This document shows, piece by piece, positions 57,041 to 64,000 of a stretch of DNA of 64,000 nucleotides. Every line of letters begins with the position of its first letter. Within the stretch, counting starts at the first letter, position 1. Under the pieces are notes generated by a model, which did not search any database, was not told the origin of the DNA, and worked only from the letters and a program-made list of their open reading frames with translations. A program made the translations under genes and the position numbers. The stretch comes from Strongylocentrotus droebachiensis (taxonomy: Eukaryota > Echinodermata > Echinoidea > Camarodonta > Strongylocentrotidae): contig JAVYIG010000630.1 in the NCBI GenBank assembly GCA_035222895.1, forward strand, positions 434,001 through 498,000, in the 5' to 3' direction.

Positions 57041-57593
57041 TTAAGATGAGTTCACATTGACATAAGGCACTGTTTTTTTTAACTTATACCAAATGTGTCC
57101 ACAAATGGGTCCAAAATGAAATTATGTTTACTCACTTCAAACTTGTATTTTTAGGATCAGGACTAATCATATTTTTGAGAAATGCAAATTCTGGACCTTA
57201 ATCTATCTCCTTATTTATTCACCAGATATGAATACTTTGAGTTTTTACAATTTTATTGTGAACTATAGCATATCTAATAACTGTGATATAAAACTCATTT
57301 GCTATTAACTACACCTTTAAATATATTGGGTCTTTAAGAATATGTTTCAGAGATTATTCATGCAAATTGTTGAGTTTCTATCTTGAATAATACATATTTT
57401 GTATCCCTTGAAAGTGAAAAATAGCTCTAAATTAGGGTTTTGACAATAACAAGTTTTTATTTCAATAGGTAAAATGCTTTTTTCTTAGGTCAAACTTATT
57501 TTATTATAAAAACTGATGATATAAGGTAAATACATGCACAAAAATTGGGAACCAGTGCATTGCCTAATAATTTTCATATGGCACACCACTGAT

Positions 57594-60539
57594 GTTTCGG
57601 ACGTTACACACTGTTAACATTATAACTTTATTTAAGTTAATTGCTTTTCTTTAGGTATTATTGACCTCAGTTACATTAATTGTTTGCAGAAAAATACTTC
57701 TGTAACATTTATGGAAAACAATTGTGAAGTTTAAATTAGTTTAGCAGATACGTGTATACCAAGTTTGTCTTCATCGACCACTCAGTTTATGTAAGGTATA
57801 TTATTCATTTCAAGAACATGTACCGGTAGTTAAAAATGCTTATGTGATCTAACAGAGTTAAATATGAAGCTAATAGCAATTGTAGTCATCAAAACTCCTT
57901 AGAAAATTCACTTCGAAACATACTCTTTATTGCATGTTATGAACAACAGTGTGAAATGTATACTATGGTTTGTTTCGGATGTTACACGATGTTAACATTT
58001 CAATGAGATCATCAATTTCTACAAACTCTACAATATAGATGTTTAATCAGCTTGCTAATGTTCTTTGCCTTCAACTATATAGTATGTCATTCAATAATAT
58101 CACTAACACATACATGTATGTAAGCACTGAATCATTGACAAAACTATAAAAAAAAGTACCCCCAGTCATGTAAGTACGGTAATAAGAAATAAGTGAATCC
58201 TAATGTATGTACATCTCGAGAATGAGACATTTTTTATGTATTTTAAAATTGTGTATGTTTTAGGTTATAATACTACTGTAGTAACAATCATCCTTTACCA
58301 CTATTTGTATTAGGAGGCTGTTTCAAACGACAATATGTTTTAATGCTCTTAAATAAGTATTTATTTATTTATTTAATTGATGACCGATTGATGAATGGAT
58401 GGATTGATTGGTTGGTCGGTTGGTTGGTTGATAGATCTTAACTCTTGCTGTGCCTATATTACAGGTGACAAACAATATACAGTGTAGGTTAAACATGTAC
58501 CGTATTTGCCGGCGGTAAGGCCGCAGCGCCGCACCCCCGCACCCCCAACTTTGACATTTCGTAGAGGAAAAAAAACAAAAACGGACAGCCCATTTATATT
58601 TCACACTAGTGTAGGGTTGCGGTTCTAACAGATAATTCCTAGCACTCTTAACACAGAGGCAGCCCAGCAGACATGTTGTAGGATCGATAACTACTAGCTA
58701 ACTGACCGGGTTTTAATGTGTAAAAGCATTACAGCATTCTATGTAGCATTCCAGATACATTCCATGCAAAGTAGAATAAATCAATAAATATTCATATCGT
58801 CCCAAAGAAGTATAAATCAACATCACAAAGTATTTTTGAATATTCAAACATAAACAAAGGGTATATATTGAATATGCATAGTATATGTAAATTATACTAT
58901 ATAAGCTTGACTGCATCAGGTGAACATTGAAACCAATGAGAGAGAGAGATAGACAGATGAAAGGATGGTGGATGAAAAGGGTGAATGTGAATGAGGGATG
59001 ACCTATTCATATGAAAGGGATGAATCATGGATATGAAGGGGAGTTTCAGAAGTTCAAAATAAATCCCTACACTAGCTTATAAATTTTGTATGTATGCATA
59101 CATTTGAGGAAGATACTACATGTATATGTTTAGGATCATTAAATAAGGTATTACTGGTAATGCCCTTTTCTTTTATACATACTATGTACTTTCTACACAG
59201 ATTAGTTACGTGTACTGAGTGCCCTTTTTAAAAGGTATTTTTTGAATGAAAATCCATATTTCTCATAAATGTTTAGAAAAACATTTTAATTTGCTTGATT
59301 TTATCAACTTTATATACCTGTATCATACCCGTGTCATGTACATGTACACTAGGTATAGCTTAAGTGGGTGATTTTGAGCTTTTGTAACCTACCAAATAGT
59401 TTAGATTGACCATACAATCTTTGGTTATATGACATAATTTGGAACAACCTCTGTAAAAATGAAAACACACAGCAATGTAAATAGCAAGAGGAGAGGTTGA
59501 AAAATTGAAATTTGCTATTCTCACATCTATCTTTGCCCCTCATTTGAACTAGTTAAAGTATGAAAATGTATGTTAACAGTTTAATGTAACATCCGAAACG
59601 TGCTACAGCATAACAGAAAGTGCTGTTAAAATGGCTGAATAATTTTTATGAGTCACTTTTATCGAGATTGTTTCTGATAAATTACAATTAAGGATATACT
59701 AAAGCAGCCATGAATGCCTTGCACCACAAAGTGTGGCTTCAATATTAATGTTTTATAAGTCAATTTTGCAGAAAATTTAGATATTTTACGGAAAATTTGA
59801 TTTTTTGCATCATATTTCTTCATATTTTTATATTTAGATCTAAATGAAATTATCAAAATAGTGTTTTTAACAGGAGTGTGCATTGTGAAATCGTAACTTG
59901 CAAATATGATAGAAAATTAGTAGAAATTTGCAAACTATGTGTTAACAATCAAATAGTGTAACGTCCAAAACACCTTTTATGAGTTTACACAAAATTATTG
60001 GATTTGAAAGACCTGATTTGTGTTTTGACTTGTGTTAAGACTTATAATAACTTATTTCATAATGATTTATTCACTCCAGATACCCTCAAATATGGATTAT
60101 CATCATTTATTTGGTATTTTTTTGTTTCGGACGTTACATTTGTTTCGGACGATACAACTGTTAACGGAAAATTGGTTTTAACTATAAAAAAGTATTGTAA
60201 TGATGTATTGCAAATTTCTTTTTTTTGGTGGGTAGCCGCCATGAAATGTTTAAAAAATGTTACGAAAGATAGGTCCTGCAGTTCACATATTTTCTGCTAC
60301 TTCAAATTGAAAGTTGTTTCGGACGTTACAAAATTGTTTACGGAAAATGAGACAACTTTTTCAAATTTTGAATATATTTATAATATAAGCGCTACTACAA
60401 TTAAATTATATTTTCTTTTAATTTAATGACTTGGAGTAACTAATAAGCTTATTCAAACCATACACAATCTCATTAAATGATTGTTCTAGTGGGTTAAATG
60501 AAGGCCTACATTGTTTACGGAAAATGTAACGTCCGAAAC
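57594..60539. repeat. Cluster of eight GTTTCGGACGTTACA motifs, unknown nature
   Basis: Plus-strand copies at 57594-57608, 57972-57986, 60124-60138, 60142-60156 and 60316-60330; minus-strand copies at 59585-59599, 59957-59971 and 60525-60539. On each motif's own strand GTTAAC, GTTTAC or GTAAAC follows 3-10 nt after the end in seven of eight. The surrounding DNA is AT-rich with no recognised gene. A related ATTGTTTACGGAAAATG word occurs near 60333 and 60510, and a shorter core inverted at 60710. No family is recognised. Confidence 0.85.
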
Positions 60540-61124
60540 ACCATTTTCAATTGCACTGTTCTATCAAAATACAGGAGTTAATTCAGATTACTGTTAACTT
60601 TCTTTAAGATCCACCCATGCTTATTAATCATCAATAGAAAAAAAAACATATTGCTTGTGGGAATATATTTTTTCGGCTCCAACCAAAAAGGTATGTCAAT
60701 TTTGTTACAAAATTCCGTAAACAATTGGCTGTTCAGGGATACCTCATGCACATAAAGCAACGCTGAAATTTTTTCGTTAAGCTATGGGAGGTTAACCTAG
60801 GTCCATGCTATACAAGAGAAAGTTGTAACTGATTTCTAATTCTTTATCTTTGTAAAGTTTCAGGCTGTCAAAGGGTCATTAAGCTATTTGGTCATAATTA
60901 AAAAAAACCAGTGCCATTAGTGTATCTACAGCGGGGCAGCTAGTGCCGGTATATAGAAAGTGGTGGAGAGCGAGAGATTTTAAAAGTCCGAAATTAAATA
61001 TTCTACAAGCAACATTAACAACGCAATTTTTCTTAAATTTGTAGACTTTGTATAATAATAATATAGCAGGCCCTCTCAATCCGCTTTATATATATATATA
61101 TTTTGGATAAATAAACTTGATATA
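60540..61124. other. AT-rich DNA with a short TA repeat
   Basis: Nothing gene-like. TATATATATATA lies at about 61088-61100, just before the SINE copy. Confidence 0.5.
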
Positions 61125-61310
61125 TATTATTACCCCGGTCATCGAATTCATGCTTACCCGCACACAATGTATGCACATTCTCCACTCCCTGGGGAGCATT
61201 CCAGCCAGTCGCCATTTTACAGGCACCATCAAACCACATTAACTTTCGCATCCTACCGGGTACCCATTTAACACCTGGGTGGAGAGTGGCAAATGTAGAT
61301 CAATGTATAG
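61125..61310 (-). mobile_element. Partial tRNA-derived SINE, minus strand
   Basis: On the minus strand it reads ACCCAGGTGTTAAATGGGTA, GGCTGGAATGCTCCCCAGGG and GATGACCGGGGTAAT, as in the 23661-24545 SINE. The tRNA-like head is missing. Confidence 0.85.
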
Positions 61311-61916
61311 GCCTAGTTAAACCACCCCCACCCCCCTTCACTATCATGAGACGGAAAAAACCTCGGTGGGTTTTTTTATTTTTATGATGACGTAATGATG
61401 AAGTGTAATACGTTTTACATTTGTGTATCTTATATTAACACACAGCTCAGTGAATACGCGCAGGACATTCGATGCCATTTTCTCTTCCCCCCCCCCCCCC
61501 GCAAAGCGCTCCTTTCCTTCATTTTTCTTTTTCCATTTCCACGCATTTCTAGTCTGTACCCTTTTGTTCTCGCGCATCTCTCCCTCCTTTTTTTCTTCCT
61601 CTGACGTTCTTTTTTTCTTCTTTTTTCTAGCAGACTTATCCTCTTTGTTTTCTGAACTGAGCAACTGTTAAGCCCCATTTTTAAATTTTGAAGTTCACAG
61701 GTTTGGCATAAATTTGTCATTAATTGGTAAGGGCTTAAAAACCGGAAAATCTAATATTTTGTTTCACATACGTTTGTTTCATTTTCACCCGTCACATATG
61801 TTTGCAGTTTTTTTTAAATACTGCAATATCTTCAACACTTCTCTCTAAATATTCATGACCTGGCCCAAAGATTGAATATTTGAAATAACCTAATCAATAT
61901 TATTACAAAAGGTGTA
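61311..61916. other. Pyrimidine-rich intergenic stretch, no gene
   Basis: C-run at 61488-61500 and CT-rich strand to about 61630, producing Lys/Arg- or Phe/Ser-rich shadow frames. Confidence 0.55.
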
Positions 61917-62253
61917 TAGTGTGGTACGGTATGTCACTGAAACAGCTCCCGTAGGATTTTTGTGCCAAAGTTGATTTTTTTTGTCTTTCTTTTTTCATTT
62001 TTGGATTCATTGGGGTCCAAGCTATTAGAAATTGATGGGGTTCAAATTTTCCCGAAGACACCAAATTTCCCTATATTGCGCGTTATATAAGCCGTTTTGG
62101 CGCCCAATATAGACCCCCCATGAAATGAAGGAGGGTTCTGAAAATTTGAACCCCGCATTTTTGGCCAATTGGGACCCTTTTGATGCCAAAACAGCAACAA
62201 CAAAAAAAGATTGGCAAAAAAAATCCTACGGGATTACATACCATACCGCACTA
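61917..62253. mobile_element. Inverted-repeat element with TAGTGYGGTAYGGTATGT ends
   Basis: The left end TAGTGTGGTACGGTATGT and the inverted right end TAGTGCGGTATGGTATGT continue into shared CCCGTAGGATTTTT. Internal arms pair CCAATATAG with CTATATTG. No clear target duplication. Confidence 0.75.
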
Positions 62254-62381
62254 TTAGCTACAGTATGCGTATCCGTCCAAGAAGAATTTTTCAATAAAGA
62301 TATCGGAATCTCATTAAGATCTTTTTTTAACAGGACATTGGAACAATACAAGTTCGCCTTTACAGAACTGGATCATATCAC

Positions 62382-62709
62382 TCAGATCAAGCAGTAAACT
62401 CCAGCATCTTTAGTATGATCGCAGTCGTGGTCGCCCCATCCGTCATTCAATCAGTCAACCTGGCTTCGTTTCCCGAACAGCCGAAATCTGAAAGGTATAT
62501 CGGGCCAGATCCTTGTCCGAATGTAGCACCACTCCAGGCTACACCAACATTGCCCGAGTATCCAAGTTGTCGACAAACTACCCTCGCGTCACGGTCATCC
62601 CAAAGGTCATCACAGACTGTCCCCCATTGACCTTCATGGAAGCTGATCTCAACCCTGCCTTCATCTGAATTGTCACCGTCAACCAGCCGGATTTCCACCT
62701 CTATTTCAT
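62382..62709 (-). pseudogene. SRCR-domain exon with frameshift
   Basis: Minus strand from an AG acceptor at 62711-62710. EIRLVDGDNSDEGRVEI, GQWGTVCDDLWDDRDARVVC and RQLGYSG are textbook group A SRCR (scavenger receptor cysteine-rich) sequence. The frame hits TGA at 62447 just after NEARLTD. The missing end, GWGDHDCDHTKDAGVYC, lies in the next frame down to a TGA at 62384-62382. One base appears lost at the expected conserved Cys codon. Such domains bind microbial and host ligands in secreted or membrane receptors. It may be a decayed gene copy, an allele or an assembly error; other exons were not found. Confidence 0.85.
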
Positions 62710-62917
62710 CTTTCAAAATAATAAATGAAGGTATAAATGCTGGTTACCCCTTAATATGAGACTGTCCTAAAATAGTCACCCCATTTTACCCGTAAGATTT
62801 GACACCTCATTGCCAAAAAGGTTATAAGCTCGACCGAAGTCGTCGACTTTAGCCCCGCGAGAGTCCCCTCCCCCCAAAACAACAACAACAACAAACTAGA
62901 AATGCAATCGTCTCAGT
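62710..62917. other. Flank between the SRCR exon and the second LINE
   Basis: Includes an AAC repeat at about 62877-62896. No upstream SRCR exon or signal-peptide exon is visible. Confidence 0.5.
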
Positions 62918-64000
62918 CCTGATCCTAAATATATTGAGGAAAAGCTCAGTGAACAGCTGTCTACGTGTGTCGATTGGATGACTGATAATAAGCTTTCTTT
63001 ACACTTGGGAAAAACAGAAAGCATTTTATTTTGTTCTAAAAGTAGTTCTAAAAAGTCATTTGAATTCAAAGTGAGACACAATAATCAAGCAATCAAGAGA
63101 AAAGAGTCTGTGAAGTATTTAGGCATTGAGTTGGCTAGCGCAATTTCATTTTCATCTTTAGTAGAATCAGTTGTAAAAAAAGCAAATTCTCGTCTGAAAT
63201 TTTTGTACAGATATCAAAGTTGTATGGATTTAAAAGCAAGACGTACACTCTGTTTTGCTCTTATTCAATGTTTATTTGACTATGCTAACCCTGCATGGTA
63301 CAGTAACATAAACAAGTCAGATCAAAAGAAGTTGAAGATTATACAGAACAAAATGGTGAGATTTATCAACTGTTCTGGTCCAAGAACTCATGTTGGCTAT
63401 AGCGAACTTTCTAAAGCTGGTTTTCTTGAAGTCGACCAAAGATCAAAACAACTCGCATTGCATCACGTGCATAAAATATATCATACTAGGTCGAATCATT
63501 ATATTCGATCCAACTTCGATCTTGTTACTGACGTACATGATTATAATACAAGAAATAGACGATTCAACTTTAACTTACCAGAAAGAGTAGGTAGTATTGG
63601 AAATTCGTTTTATTACAATGCCATAAAACATTGGAATTCCCTTCCCAATGGTGTAAAAGAAATAGGAAACTATGATCATTTTAAGAGGAAATTAAAGGAA
63701 TACCTAATACTTGACAGTCAGAGAAGAGAAGTGAATGACATGTTATATGATTGAAATTGTTATTCTTCTGTCGGTTCATACTTTTTCATGTTGTATATAC
63801 TTATGTTTTCGTACGTTATAGAAATTCTACAAATTCATCATTATTTTCCTCTTCTTCCTTCTCCTCTTTTTCTTCTTCTCCTTCTTCTTTTTCTTCTTGT
63901 ACTTAATATCATTTCTATCATCAGTTTAATGTTGTTATTATTATCTTTAATAAGTAGTTCTTTTAATTTTCTTATCTGTCTGTAAATATTACTATTTTAA
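62918..64000 (+). mobile_element. CR1/L2-like LINE, 3' fragment, runs off the window
   Basis: Homology to the 46446-49450 LINE begins abruptly at about 62918 and continues through the reverse-transcriptase C-terminal region (open to the stop at 63752-63754). It then enters the 3' UTR with the same TTCTTCC-rich stretch. Thirteen residue differences over 258 aligned residues. 5' truncation here is typical of target-primed reverse transcription. Confidence 0.95.

Noticed and set aside
59998..60426. 142-codon plus-strand frame with repeated VSDVT
   Set aside because: The repeated pentapeptide is just the GTTTCGGACGTTACA motif translated. No known domain, and the motif occurs in other frames and strands nearby.

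Overview
The window looks like nuclear DNA of a marine invertebrate deuterostome, most likely an echinoderm (sea urchin-like). The reasons are intron-rich animal genes with GT/AG splice sites, a scavenger-receptor SRCR exon (a family greatly expanded in sea urchins), tRNA-derived SINEs, CR1/L2-type LINE pieces and very many short foldback DNA elements. The organism is inferred; the genes are read directly from the sequence.

Layout. (1) 360-5291 (+): the 3' seven coding exons of a polycystin-family channel subunit; the 5' exons lie outside the window. (2) 9935-16868 (-): a complete seven-exon mitochondrial enoyl-CoA hydratase (ECHS1). (3) 22700-37221 (+): a complete ten-exon WDR45B/WIPI3 autophagy beta-propeller gene, divergent from ECHS1 across 5.8 kb of repeats. 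(4) 42687-44432 (-): a compact three-exon armadillo-like helical protein, ARMH2-like, convergent with WDR45B. (5) 46446-49450 (-): a 5'-truncated, frameshifted CR1/L2-like LINE, with a second, shorter copy at 62918 running off the right edge (+). (6) 62382-62709 (-): one SRCR-domain exon broken by a frameshift. No shared pathway links the four host genes.

The rest is repeat-rich. Three short families sit between TTAA sites, with up to four copies each. A large set of foldback elements has GGCCC...CACAAAG-like ends. hAT-like elements carry G-tracts, and a CACTA-type foldback sits inside a SINE. There are several minisatellites, and a 395-bp AAT array.

The most unusual unexplained signal is at 57594-60539. 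Eight copies of GTTTCGGACGTTACA or a close variant occur there on both strands, and seven are followed within 3-10 nt by GTTAAC or GTTTAC, in AT-rich DNA with no recognised gene. A second theme is partial duplication of exons inside introns: two extra copies of the WDR45B exon 8 acceptor and exon start, and decayed copies of ECHS1 exon 4.
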